Assembly (NCBI GenBank): GCA_041300525.1
Contig: JBGLNJ010000001.1
Location: 3,534,001 to 3,598,000 of the forward strand
DNA: 64,000 nucleotides
Reading direction: 5' to 3'
Origin: JBGLNJ01 sp041300525
GTDB taxonomy: Bacteria; Chloroflexota; Anaerolineae; Fen-1058
The position numbers and the translations under genes were made by a program. A model generated the notes under the pieces. It saw only the letters and a program-made list of their open reading frames with translations, searched no databases and was not told where the DNA came from. Positions 46,409-55,605 of the stretch are shown here, one piece after another; the stretch's first letter is position 1; each line of letters starts with the position of its first letter.

Positions 46409-46414
46409 TAGTCT

Positions 46415-47401
46415 GTGCGCGCCAGTGTGCGGGAGCGTGTCTTGACCTCTGTTGCTGCGCTAGGTTACGAGCCTTCGCCAGCCCGGGCTAATGCCGCCAC
46501 ATCCCAGGGCACTATCGCGGTGCTGATTACGGATATCCTCAATCCCTTCTTTCCAGAACTGATACGCGGGGTGGAAGACGAAGCCAAGGTTGACCGGTTC
46601 GCACTGCTCCTGTGTGACACCGCCGAAGATCCCCAATGGGAACAACAAGTCTTGCGCACATTGATAGGCCGATCCATAGATGGGATGATTGTGTGCGCCT
46701 CGCGACTGGCTGAGCAAGACTTGATCGCCTTTCATGACCGCCAAAAGACGCCGATGGTTGTCATCAATCGTAGCATCAACCACCCCGGCATCCCTTGCGT
46801 CCTCGTTGACTTTGAGAATGCCACCTACCGCGCCGGCCGCCATCTGCTCAGCCTCAACCATACTCGCGTCGCCTACCTGGCCGGGCCCAGCGCGTCCGAA
46901 GCCTCACAAGCTCGGCGGCATGGACTGGAGCTGGCCCTGACTGAGGCCGGCCTGTGCTTGAAGCCGGAATGGTGCCCCGCCAGTTTTCCCAACGTGGATG
47001 GAGGCTTCCAGGCGATGAGCGCTCTGTTGGCGCTGCCTGCGGCCGAACGTCCGACCGCGGTATTGGCCTACAACGACATCATGGCCCTGGGCGCATTGCA
47101 CGCCGTCCGTGCCCACCATCTGCGCGTGCCCGAAGATATTTCCGTCGTCGGTTTTGACGACATCGCTATGGCGGTCCACACCAACCCGCCACTCACCACC
47201 ATTGATCAACCCAAGTACCGCATGGGAAAACTCGCCATGCGGATATTGCGCCAGGCAATCAATGGGCAGACCACCGTGGGAGAAGGTTACACATTGGTCG
47301 AAAGCCCGCTCATTGTCCGGGAATCCACTGCGCCTCTGGCTGTGGGCAATGGATACAACCTGGCCGGCACACGAGCCGCCGATGAAAAGGCTAACGCCTA
47401 G
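46415..47401 (+). CDS. LacI-family regulator lacking half of the HTH domain
   Basis: The frame starts at GTG within the hinge: RASVRERVLTSVAALGYEPS, then NAATSQGTIAVLITDILNPF and the sugar-binding core (VLAYNDIMALGALHAVRAHH, ISVVGFDDIAMAVHTNPPLT, TIDQPKYRMGKLA). In intact LacI proteins about 30 more residues with the first two DNA-binding helices precede. Those residues are replaced by the MITE-like element six bases upstream. It could still bind a ligand but not the operator. Confidence 0.8.
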   Translation: MRASVRERVLTSVAALGYEPSPARANAATSQGTIAVLITDILNPFFPELIRGVEDEAKVDRFALLLCDTAEDPQWEQQVLRTLIGRSIDGMIVCASRLAEQDLIAFHDRQKTPMVVINRSINHPGIPCVLVDFENATYRAGRHLLSLNHTRVAYLAGPSASEASQARRHGLELALTEAGLCLKPEWCPASFPNVDGGFQAMSALLALPAAERPTAVLAYNDIMALGALHAVRAHHLRVPEDISVVGFDDIAMAVHTNPPLTTIDQPKYRMGKLAMRILRQAINGQTTVGEGYTLVESPLIVRESTAPLAVGNGYNLAGTRAADEKANA

Positions 47402-47493
47402 AATCGCTGGCGGCTGTTTGTCTGACCAACCTCGACTGTGAAGCCGAGTCGAAGCATATTCTCGTCACTCAACATCTCCAAAAGGCGGGGCCT

Positions 47494-47952
47494 ATGGCGC
47501 ACGAGACTCGATACGTTTTCAGCACTAGAGACACGATTCGTTATCGCTTTCCCACGCACACCAACGAGCTTGTGCTCGACCGCTCGGAGGCAGAGACGGC
47601 TGAGGCGTTCGTCGTCGTGCTAGAGCCGGGTGAAGCGCCGCCGCTGCACGTCCACCACGACACCGAGCAAGTTTTTTACGTGCTTGAAGGGACCGGCGCC
47701 TTGCAGATCGGCGACAGCGATGCTGAACACTATCCTGTCGGTCCGGGTGATTTGGTTCGCATTCCTCCGCACACGTTTCATCTGATTCGTTGCTGCGGCC
47801 AACAATCCCTCCGTTACCTGAGCGTGGATTGTTTCGTCGGCGAGCGGCCTCAGGATGAGCCAACGTGGGAAAGCCACGTGCAGACAATGTGCAAGCAATA
47901 TGGTTGGGACCTTGATAGAATTCGTGCCCGGCCGGTTCCGGAAGGGAGGTGA
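47494..47952 (+). CDS. Cupin-domain protein
   Basis: 152 residues. Metal-binding cupin motifs are visible as PPLHVHHDTEQVFYVLEGTG and YPVGPGDLVRIPPHTFHLIR (His, Glu and His ligands). It probably binds a sugar acid or is a small metalloenzyme; substrate unknown. It lies between the LacI-like gene and the binding protein gene on the same strand. Confidence 0.85.
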   Translation: MAHETRYVFSTRDTIRYRFPTHTNELVLDRSEAETAEAFVVVLEPGEAPPLHVHHDTEQVFYVLEGTGALQIGDSDAEHYPVGPGDLVRIPPHTFHLIRCCGQQSLRYLSVDCFVGERPQDEPTWESHVQTMCKQYGWDLDRIRARPVPEGR

Positions 47953-48022
47953 GCCACACAAAAAACGCAGCTTGTGTTTCACACGACATCGGTTTTCCTA
48001 TTTTCAACAGGAGGAAAGAAAC

Positions 48023-50038
48023 ATGAATCGCAACAAATGGCCGACGCTGCTGATGAGCGTCGTCGTGATCCTATCCTTTGTTTTGTCGGCATGCACTCAG
48101 GCCACACCGACTGCCGCGCCAGCCGCCACCCAGCCCCCGGCGGCGCCCGCGGCGACCCAGCCCCCAGCCGCGCCGGCCCCTTCGGGCAAATACAAGGAAG
48201 CGCCCATGCTGACGGAACTGGTCAAGTCCGGCAAGCTCCCGCCGGTGGATCAGCGCCTGCCGGAGAATCCGGCTATCGTCGAAGCCGCGGAAATTGGGCA
48301 GTACGGCGGCATTTGGCGTCGCGGTTTCCTTGGCCCCTCGGACTTTAACGGCGTCGCCCGCGTGATTTACGATGCGCTCGTCGTCTTTGCGCCCGATGGC
48401 GGATCGGTCGTCATGAAGTATGCCGAGAGCGTCACGCCCTCGTCCGATTTCAAGTCGTGGACGGTGAAACTGCGCAAGGGCAGCAAATGGTCGAATGGTG
48501 ATCCGTTCACGACGGATGACATCATGTTCTGGTACAAGGATGCTTTGCAGAACAAGGACTTGATGCCCTCGCCGCCTGGGTGGATGAAGAACAACGATGG
48601 TTCGCTCGCCGAAGTCAAGCAGGTTGACGCTGTAACTGTCCAGTGGGTCTATAAAGACGTGCACACCACGTTCCTGTTCGAGCTTGCCAACGCAGAGTAC
48701 GGCGACAAAAACATTCCGTGTTTCCTGCCGAGCAAGTTCCTCAAGCAGTTCCACGCGTCCTACGCCAAGCAGGAAGACCTCGACAAGATGGTGGCGGAAG
48801 CCAAGCTCAAGACCTGGGCAGAGCTGTTCCGTCTCAAGATCAGCCCCTACGATACGCCCGAGCGTCCTGGCATGGCGGCTTGGGTCGCGGCGCCCGGCAG
48901 TCGCATCAGCGATCAGATATTCAAGCTGGTGCGCAACCCGTACTTTGTCGGCGTGGACAAAGCCGGCAACCAACTGCCGTACCTGGACGGAGTTGATATA
49001 AAGTTCTTTGCCGACGCGAACGCGCTGAACCTCGCCGCGATCGCGGGTGAGTTGGATCAGCAGGAACGCCACGTCCAGCTCGTGAACTATCCGGTGCTCA
49101 AAGAAACCTCGCAAAAGACCGGCAAGTACAACATCTATCTCTGGTCGAGCCTGGGCGGCGCGGATGCGGATATCATCTTCAACCAGACCTACGCCAAGGA
49201 TCCGGATCTGGGCAAGTTGTTGGCAAACAAGGATTTCCGCATCGCCATGTCGTACGCGATCAACCGCAAGCAGATTCAGGAATCCGCGTTCCTCGGCACG
49301 GGCGAGCCGCGTCAGCCCGTCCCCAAGAAGGGTCATCCGTACTATCCCGGCGACGAGTACGCCTACAAGTACATCGAGTACAAGCCGGACGAAGCCAACG
49401 CGATGCTAGACAAGATCGGCTTGGACAAGAAAGACTCGGAGGGCTTTCGCTTGTTCCCCAGCGGCAAGCGGGTCGCCATCGAGCTCTCGGTCGTGGCAGT
49501 CTTTGGCTCCTGGCCCGACATCGCGCAATTGATTGCCAAGGACTTTCAGAAAGTCGGCATCCAGTTGATCGTCCAGATTCGCGAGCGCGCGTTGCACTTT
49601 TCGCTGCGCGAATCGAACGACCTGCAAGCCGAAATGTGGAACCAGGACACGGCGGGCTTTCCGTTCACCGGTTCGACCAAGTACGATGTCCGCAGCGGCA
49701 TCTATGGCAACATCACCTACGGTCCGCTGTGGTACAACTGGGTCAAGACCGGCGGCAAGGAAGGCATCGAACCGCCTGATTACATGAAGCAGATGATGCA
49801 GTTGGTTGACCACGCCAAGGCGGTTGGACCAGCCGATCAGGCCAAGGATGCCCAGCAGATCATGAAACTCTGGGTGGACAACATGGTCGAAATCGGCACC
49901 GTTGGCTTGACCGCGACCGATCAGGGTGTGGTCGTGGTCAATGCGAAAATGAAGAATGTTCCGCAGAACCTGACCAAGGACTGGCCCTTGCGCTCGCCTG
50001 GCAATGGTCGTCCCGAAACGTGGTTCTTTACACCCTAA
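48023..50038 (+). CDS. ABC transporter solute-binding lipoprotein, peptide/oligosaccharide type (SBP_bac_5)
   Basis: 671 residues. A lipobox in VVVILSFVLSACT is followed by an Ala-Pro-Gln linker with a repeated QPPAAPAAT unit, then GGIWRRGFLGPSDFNGVARV, FKSWTVKLRKGSKWSNGDPF and FRIAMSYAINRKQIQESAFL, as in family-5 binding proteins. RBS AGGAGG precedes ATG 48023. The adjacent LacI-like regulator suggests a carbohydrate ligand (inference). Confidence 0.88.
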   Translation: MNRNKWPTLLMSVVVILSFVLSACTQATPTAAPAATQPPAAPAATQPPAAPAPSGKYKEAPMLTELVKSGKLPPVDQRLPENPAIVEAAEIGQYGGIWRRGFLGPSDFNGVARVIYDALVVFAPDGGSVVMKYAESVTPSSDFKSWTVKLRKGSKWSNGDPFTTDDIMFWYKDALQNKDLMPSPPGWMKNNDGSLAEVKQVDAVTVQWVYKDVHTTFLFELANAEYGDKNIPCFLPSKFLKQFHASYAKQEDLDKMVAEAKLKTWAELFRLKISPYDTPERPGMAAWVAAPGSRISDQIFKLVRNPYFVGVDKAGNQLPYLDGVDIKFFADANALNLAAIAGELDQQERHVQLVNYPVLKETSQKTGKYNIYLWSSLGGADADIIFNQTYAKDPDLGKLLANKDFRIAMSYAINRKQIQESAFLGTGEPRQPVPKKGHPYYPGDEYAYKYIEYKPDEANAMLDKIGLDKKDSEGFRLFPSGKRVAIELSVVAVFGSWPDIAQLIAKDFQKVGIQLIVQIRERALHFSLRESNDLQAEMWNQDTAGFPFTGSTKYDVRSGIYGNITYGPLWYNWVKTGGKEGIEPPDYMKQMMQLVDHAKAVGPADQAKDAQQIMKLWVDNMVEIGTVGLTATDQGVVVVNAKMKNVPQNLTKDWPLRSPGNGRPETWFFTP

Positions 50039-50129
50039 GTTCGTGACACGGTGACAAGGTGACACGGAGACAAGGAGACCAGAGAGTCTCCTTGTCTCCC
50101 CTCCTCCTTGTCTGGAAGGACGCCAGCTT

Positions 50130-51203
50130 ATGCTTCGTTTCATCGTCCAGCGTCTGTTGCTCCTGCCGGTTCTGCTCATCCTTTTTTCCATGATCGTTTT
50201 CTGGCTGGTGCAAGCGCCGCCCGGCGACTTTTTGGACAGTTATATCGCCACCCTTGCTTCGGGTGGTTCCTCCATTCAAGAGGAGCAGGTGGAGGCGCTC
50301 AGGCAACAATTCGGGCTTGACCAACCGATGCACATTCGGTACCTGCGCTGGATGGGAGGGCTGCTCAAGGGGGATCTGGGGTATTCGCTCGAGTACCAGC
50401 GGCCCAATTCCGAGTTGATCGGCGAACGGTTGGTGCTCACAGTGTTCCTGGCGCTTTTCGCTTTTGCCATTACCTGGATCGTGGCAGTCCCGGCCGGCAT
50501 TTATTCCGCCACCCATCAGAACTCGCTCCTCGACTATGCCTTTGCGCTGCTGAATTACGTCGGCGTCGCTACGCCGAATTTTATGCTGGCGCTGATTCTG
50601 ATGTGGGTCGCCTTTTCCAGCTTTGGCTTGAGTGTGACCGGCCTGTTCTCGCCCGATTATATTCAAGCGCCGTGGAGTTTGGGACGCTTGATTGACCTGC
50701 TCAAGCACATCTGGCTGCCCGGAATCGTGCTGGGGATTGCGGGAACCGCGCGCCTGATGCGCGTGATGCGCGCCAACTTGCTGGACGAGTTGAACAAGCC
50801 GTACGTCGTCACCGCGCGCGCCAAGGGAATGTCGGAATGGAAACTGGTGATCAAATACCCGGTGCGCCTTGCGATCAACCCGCTCATCAGCACGATCGGC
50901 TGGTATCTGCCCCAGTTGTTCTCTGGCAGTTTGATTGTTGCGACGGTGATGAATCTGCCGAATATCGGTCCCTTGCTGTTGCGCGCGCTGACGCAGCGCG
51001 ATATGTATTCCAAACCGTCATCCTGGCCGAGGCACTGTCAAGCGGCCTGGTTCACCTCACCGACACGGTTTCTTTTGCCAGCTTGCCTGTGGCATTTGAC
51101 GGAGCCGTGCTGCGCTGTGCCACTCTGCCGGCTGGCGAGACACTTGACGCGGCTTTTGCTGCGGCTTGCCCTGCGCCATTTGTCACGCTCGCCGATCAGA
51201 TGA
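50130..51203 (+). CDS. DppB-type ABC permease, C-terminus replaced
   Basis: The first about 290 residues match oligopeptide/dipeptide permeases: IVQRLLLLPVLLILFSMIVF, PNSELIGERLVLTVFLALFA, and the EAA region TARAKGMSEWKLVIKYPVRL with NLPNIGPLLLRALTQRDMY. At about 51006, where the last membrane helix should begin, the frame enters unrelated sequence. The second permease and the ATPases that normally follow are absent. Confidence 0.82.
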   Translation: MLRFIVQRLLLLPVLLILFSMIVFWLVQAPPGDFLDSYIATLASGGSSIQEEQVEALRQQFGLDQPMHIRYLRWMGGLLKGDLGYSLEYQRPNSELIGERLVLTVFLALFAFAITWIVAVPAGIYSATHQNSLLDYAFALLNYVGVATPNFMLALILMWVAFSSFGLSVTGLFSPDYIQAPWSLGRLIDLLKHIWLPGIVLGIAGTARLMRVMRANLLDELNKPYVVTARAKGMSEWKLVIKYPVRLAINPLISTIGWYLPQLFSGSLIVATVMNLPNIGPLLLRALTQRDMYSKPSSWPRHCQAAWFTSPTRFLLPACLWHLTEPCCAVPLCRLARHLTRLLLRLALRHLSRSPIR

Positions 51204-51703
51204 GCGCCCAGCCGCTGCGCGTGGCGCAAATCATACGCCGCTGGAAGCTTGACGTTGTCCCCAACCCCTTCGAACTGCCTACCCACGCGGCAGTCTTTGC
51301 GACAGACTCACTGACATCTCCTGTGTCGGTGCGAAACTTGGTCCTAGGCCAGGGATCGCTCACCCTATCACCGCTGCAGATGGCGACCGTCGCAGCCATC
51401 ATTGCCAATGATGGTCGTCCCATAGACGCGCCTCACCTGACGGCCGTGCCAGTTCCTGTCACTCTTGCGCAATCCATTATGCCATCGCAAGTCGCTAGAG
51501 CGATTCAATCTGCGCTGTTGACGCGCGACGATCTCGCAGGTCAAGCTGCACTAGCCATCAGCGGCAAAAACCAAATCGCCTGGTTCACCGGATTTGCGCC
51601 GGCCCAATCGCCACGATGGGTCATTGTCGTCTTGGTAGAAAACGGCGACGCGGCGACAGTGTCTACAATCGCCGCGCAAATCCGCCTCAAGCTCACTCCG
51701 TAA
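51006..51703 (+). pseudogene. Penicillin-binding protein transpeptidase domain, C-terminal fragment
   Basis: A frame overlapping the permease tail encodes about 230 residues of a PBP2/FtsI-type transpeptidase: VFQTVILAEALSSGLVHLTD, LGQGSLTLSPLQMATVAAII and GKNQIAWFTGFAPAQSPRWV. The fragment starts just after where the catalytic SxxK would be, so the nucleophile is missing, and the usual KTG is replaced by GKN. It is joined in a different frame to the truncated permease gene. Confidence 0.72.
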
Positions 51704-51825
51704 CTGACCACTCCCCTGCCAACAATAAATCCAAATCGGAAAGCGGCTACGCATAGCCTCTTATATTTTAAGCAAACAGAACAAGGCCTGCACCCATCCA
51801 GTTCATTCGGGCTACGCGAATCACC

Positions 51826-53814
51826 TCACGAGTGCAGAATCTCCAGGTATTCTTCCCGCACGACCGCCTCGCTCGCCAAGCCCAATTCGATCAGCAACTC
51901 GCCGATCAGGCTCGCCTTCCGCTCTGCATCGCGGCGCGACCAAGTGCGGCTCTTGATCTCCAAGAAACTTCCTGCCGGCTCAGGCAGCATGATGTAATCC
52001 AGGTTGACGGCGAAATCGGTATCTTTGTATGCAATGTGATAACGCTGGCGGTGCTTGTCAATTTCAAACTCACTGACCGGGCGAAAATATTCACGGTAAA
52101 ACCGGAGCGACCGGTCAGCTCGCGCGGTAAAACGCGAACGCGAAAGGAGCACCGAGTTGGCGAATTCGCGCTCCTTGCTCGGCCCGACCAAGGTCAGGCC
52201 ATAACGGCTTTCGGCGATTTCGCCATTCGCGTCAAAGATTTCATCTTCACGGTAGCGGATGCGGCCGACAGACGGATCGGCGAAAAGGAAATACGTGTCG
52301 AACTGGCGGCGGACAGAAGAGCGCCGAACCATCACCGCACCACCACGCCGGTGAAGGGCAACATCCACGCGCGTGAGCGAAGCGTCGTCCAGCCGGACTT
52401 TGACCTGCACTTCGAACATCTCCTCTTGCGCCAGTCCACCAATGGCGACCAGCTTGTCCAACAAGTTGCCTTCACGCGCGACGAGAAACGCATCAATCTG
52501 CGCGGCGATTTCTTGCGCGCGGGCGCAAAGTGGTCCCGCATCTATCGTCTGAAGCTGCGCGTCACGCAGGAGGCAACGGCCGTCCGCCCAAACGTGGCGC
52601 ACATCAGTGCTCTTGCAGGCATAGACGATTTCCGAATAGACGGCGTCGGGATCGCGGGCGAAACGCGGCGTGTTGTGCAATCCGTCCAGCGCAACCACCG
52701 TGACATCGGCACGCTTGCCCGGTTCAAGCGAACCGGTCACATCGCCCAAGCCGAACGCGCGCGCGCCCTCGATGGTTGCCAGGGCCAGTGTTTGTCGCGC
52801 GGGCACAACGACCGGATCGCCGCTTGCGCCTTTAGCAAGGAACGTCGCCAGGCGCATCTCCTCAAACATATCCAGGTCGTTATTGCTGGCCGTGCCGTCC
52901 GTGCCAATGCCCACGTGCAACCCCTCCGCGAGCATCCGGTTGACGGGCGCAATGCCACTGGCAAGCTTGAGGTTGCTACTGGGATTGTGCGAGACGCCGG
53001 CGCCGGCTTGATAGAGGTCATGAATTTCTCCCGCGTCCACGTGTACGCAGTGCGCGCCCAAAACCCTGGCGCGGAAAAGCCCCTGCTTCTTCACCCATGT
53101 AACCGGCGGCATGCCATGAGTCTTGCGGCTTTCGTCCACTTCGAACGAGGTTTCCGAGAGGTGAATGTGCAACGGCACATCATACTGAACCGCGAGGTCA
53201 GTAGCCGCCTTGAGGATCTCGGGCGTGCAAGTGTACGGCGTGTGTGGGCCGACCGAAGGCACGATGAGACGATGGCCTTTCCATTTTTCGATAAACGCGC
53301 GGCAATAGTCCAGACTTTGTTCATAGCTATCCGCGTCAGGCGACGGGAACTTTAGCACCGTCTCGGAACACACCGCACGCATTCCAGCCTCGGCCGCCGC
53401 GTCCGCCACCGCATCTTCAAAATAGTACATGTCGGCGAAACACGTCACGCCGCCGCGAATCATCTCCGCGCAGGCCAGGAGCGTGCCCAACCGGACGAAA
53501 TCGGGGTTGACGAACTCGCGCTCGACCGGCATGACATAGCCGTGGAGCCAAACATCCAGGCGCAGGTCATCCGCCAGGCCGCGCAGAAGCGTCATGGGCG
53601 CGTGAGTATGGGCATTCACCAGGCCGGGGATGATGGCACATTCCGCACAGTCCACGATATCGGACGATGCGAAATCACGCAGTACCTCTTTTGCTGAGCC
53701 TACCGCAGCGATGTTCCCATCTACCATCGCCAACGCGCCGTCGGCGACGACGCGCAAGTCGCCATCCATTGTGACCAGTGTGCCATGAGCCAGAATCGTA
53801 TCGGCTTGTTTCAC
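51826..53814 (-). CDS. MTA/SAH deaminase-like amidohydrolase fused to a CYTH-like domain
   Basis: 662 residues. Residues 1-440 form an amidohydrolase: IIPGLVNAHTHAPMTLLRGL (metal HxH), GVTCFADMYYFEDA, DVPLHIHLSET, GAHCVHVD and VGIGTDGTASNND, as in MtaD 5'-methylthioadenosine/S-adenosylhomocysteine deaminase. After a linker, a CYTH-like domain follows: MFEVQVKVRLDDASLTRVDV, FDTYFLFADPSVGRIRYRED, and FLEIKSRTWSRRDAERKASL. CYTH folds bind triphosphates. The GTG start at 53814 follows GGAGG, and the next gene upstream is on the same strand. Confidence 0.8.
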   Translation of the reverse strand: MKQADTILAHGTLVTMDGDLRVVADGALAMVDGNIAAVGSAKEVLRDFASSDIVDCAECAIIPGLVNAHTHAPMTLLRGLADDLRLDVWLHGYVMPVEREFVNPDFVRLGTLLACAEMIRGGVTCFADMYYFEDAVADAAAEAGMRAVCSETVLKFPSPDADSYEQSLDYCRAFIEKWKGHRLIVPSVGPHTPYTCTPEILKAATDLAVQYDVPLHIHLSETSFEVDESRKTHGMPPVTWVKKQGLFRARVLGAHCVHVDAGEIHDLYQAGAGVSHNPSSNLKLASGIAPVNRMLAEGLHVGIGTDGTASNNDLDMFEEMRLATFLAKGASGDPVVVPARQTLALATIEGARAFGLGDVTGSLEPGKRADVTVVALDGLHNTPRFARDPDAVYSEIVYACKSTDVRHVWADGRCLLRDAQLQTIDAGPLCARAQEIAAQIDAFLVAREGNLLDKLVAIGGLAQEEMFEVQVKVRLDDASLTRVDVALHRRGGAVMVRRSSVRRQFDTYFLFADPSVGRIRYREDEIFDANGEIAESRYGLTLVGPSKEREFANSVLLSRSRFTARADRSLRFYREYFRPVSEFEIDKHRQRYHIAYKDTDFAVNLDYIMLPEPAGSFLEIKSRTWSRRDAERKASLIGELLIELGLASEAVVREEYLEILHS

Positions 53815-53888
53815 GTGGACCTCCAGAGCGACCGTAATGATTGGCGGGATTATATTCGTTTCGACGTGGAAAGCAACTGCCCTCAGAG

Positions 53889-53922
53889 CGAGGGCCTCGA
53901 AGCGAGGGCCTCGAAGCGAGGG
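53889..53922. repeat. Short tandem repeat GCGAGGGCCTCGAA
   Basis: Two full and one partial 14-base units (GCGAGGGCCTCGAA) lie between the pentapeptide protein and the deaminase gene. Confidence 0.6.
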
Positions 53923-53935
53923 CAACGTGAGAGGG

Positions 53936-54418
53936 TCACTCGGCAGCCGATGGCATGCCGATGACGTTTTCGAGGTTTGCCTGGCGCAGCGTAGCGCCCT
54001 CCAGGTTCGCGCCGTCAAGATTGGCGCCGCGCAGGTCAGCTTTCCACAAGTTGGCGTCGAGCAGCGACGCATTGCGCAAATCGGCTCCGGCCAACTTGGC
54101 GCCGGCCAGGTAAGCGCCGGTCAGGTTAGCAGACGTCAGCCGAGCGCCTGTGAGGTCAGCCATCCAAAGCGTGGCATCGGTGAGGTTCGCCGCAGAAAGG
54201 TCGGCTTCGGCCAGCGTCGCGCCGGCCAGGTTGACCATCACCAAAGCCACGCCGGAAAGGTCAACGCCGCGCAGATTGGCCCCGCTGAGATTGGCGTGCG
54301 CCAGGTCGAGGACACGCAGGTCAATGTCGCTCAGGTCTATGCCGGCAAAGACGCCCATCTCTTTGCTCCGCGCGAGCGCGGAAATCTGTTCGAGGGTGAG
54401 TCGCTTGCCCGATAACAT
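53936..54418 (-). CDS. Pentapeptide-repeat protein
   Basis: 160 residues. Consecutive A(D/N)LxX units (ANLSGANLRGVDLSGVAL, AYLAGAKLAGADLRNASLLD, ANLWKADLRGANLDGANLEG) form a right-handed beta-helix. GGGAGG precedes ATG 54418. The sequence gives no clue to its target. Confidence 0.85.
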   Translation of the reverse strand: MLSGKRLTLEQISALARSKEMGVFAGIDLSDIDLRVLDLAHANLSGANLRGVDLSGVALVMVNLAGATLAEADLSAANLTDATLWMADLTGARLTSANLTGAYLAGAKLAGADLRNASLLDANLWKADLRGANLDGANLEGATLRQANLENVIGMPSAAE

Positions 54419-54480
54419 CGGACCTCCCGGCAAAAGTGTACCACAGGCGGGGCAGGATGCAAGAGGCAGGAACCTGGTGA

Positions 54481-55605
54481 TTACCCACAAGTCGGAACTG
54501 ACCGAGAAAGCGGGTGATTCGCCAGGAAGGCCAGCGAGGACATGGTCTGCCAGACCGCGCTAATGCCACGCAGGAGGACATACGGGCCGTCGAGATCAGT
54601 CTTGAGGCCCAGTTTCCCGCCCAGTTGACGGAGCCAAAGAACGGAAGCTCGGGCCCAGGTGCGACCGATGTAGAACACAAATTGTGCGGCGAGCAAGACC
54701 AAGACAAACAAGCGGCGCATGCGTTCCAGACTCTTGACGCGCATGTCTTCGACATCCAGCCCCTCTTCCTGATCAAAGCGATAGCCCTGTTCAATGCGAC
54801 CGCGTAGCCGCCAGTCACTGTAAACGGCACGGACCTCGTCCGCGGTTCCCAACGGGACGTTGGTCAAGAGGATCAGGTCGTGTCCATCCTCAAAATCGTG
54901 TGCGACCAAAGCCCACAACACCTGATGCGTCACGGGCAAGCGTAGCTTGAACCAGCCGAAGCCGGTGCGGACACGCCGGGTCTTACGGGCATGGGTGAAG
55001 ACAATCACCTGCTTGAACTCAAACGGGACCGTGGCCACCAACTCGAACAAGAGTTCCGGCTCCCAGCGGTTCAAGCGCTCGTTGTAGACTTCCACCCGGC
55101 GATCGTGGCAAGCGCGAAAGACGAACTCATCCTTGAGCATCCCCACTTGGGCAAAGATTTTCTGGTCATCCAAGCCTGCATCCCCCACAAAGCGCAGTTT
55201 CCGGCCTGGAAATAGGGTGTGGCTGATTCGCAGCGCCCGATAGATTTCTCGGTTCTGACTGACAAAGTCTTCCGTCACATAGGAAAACCAGTTGGCATAG
55301 CACACCGCGGGCTGGGCCAAGTTGACAAGGGTCGCCGTAATCGCCGGATAACCGCGCGTCAGGCGTTTCTCGCCCGTCAAACTCGGCGGCGTACTCTTCA
55401 TGACCGTACTGACTCCCTCCAAGACATGCGTGTACGGCTTTTCAAAATTGACCGGGTCGACCGCGACCACCAGGTACTCCGGCGCTTGAGCAGCCACGGC
55501 GACTTGCGCAATCCCATACAAACCTTTGAGTAAGGTCCGATGATCAAAACGCTCGTTGGACAGAAAACGATAGGCGCGTCTGCAGGTCGGCCAGCGTACG
55601 CGCTG
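54481..55605 (-). mobile_element. IS4-family transposase, 5'-truncated, in frame with the ABC exporter
   Basis: The segment carries a DDE layout: EYLVVAVDPVNFEKPYT (first Asp), KLRFVGDAGLDDQKIFAQVG (second), and RIEQGYRFDQEEGLDVEDMR with the catalytic Glu. The start of the transposase, roughly 50 residues, is missing at the join with the ABC gene. The inverted ends were not located. Confidence 0.7.
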
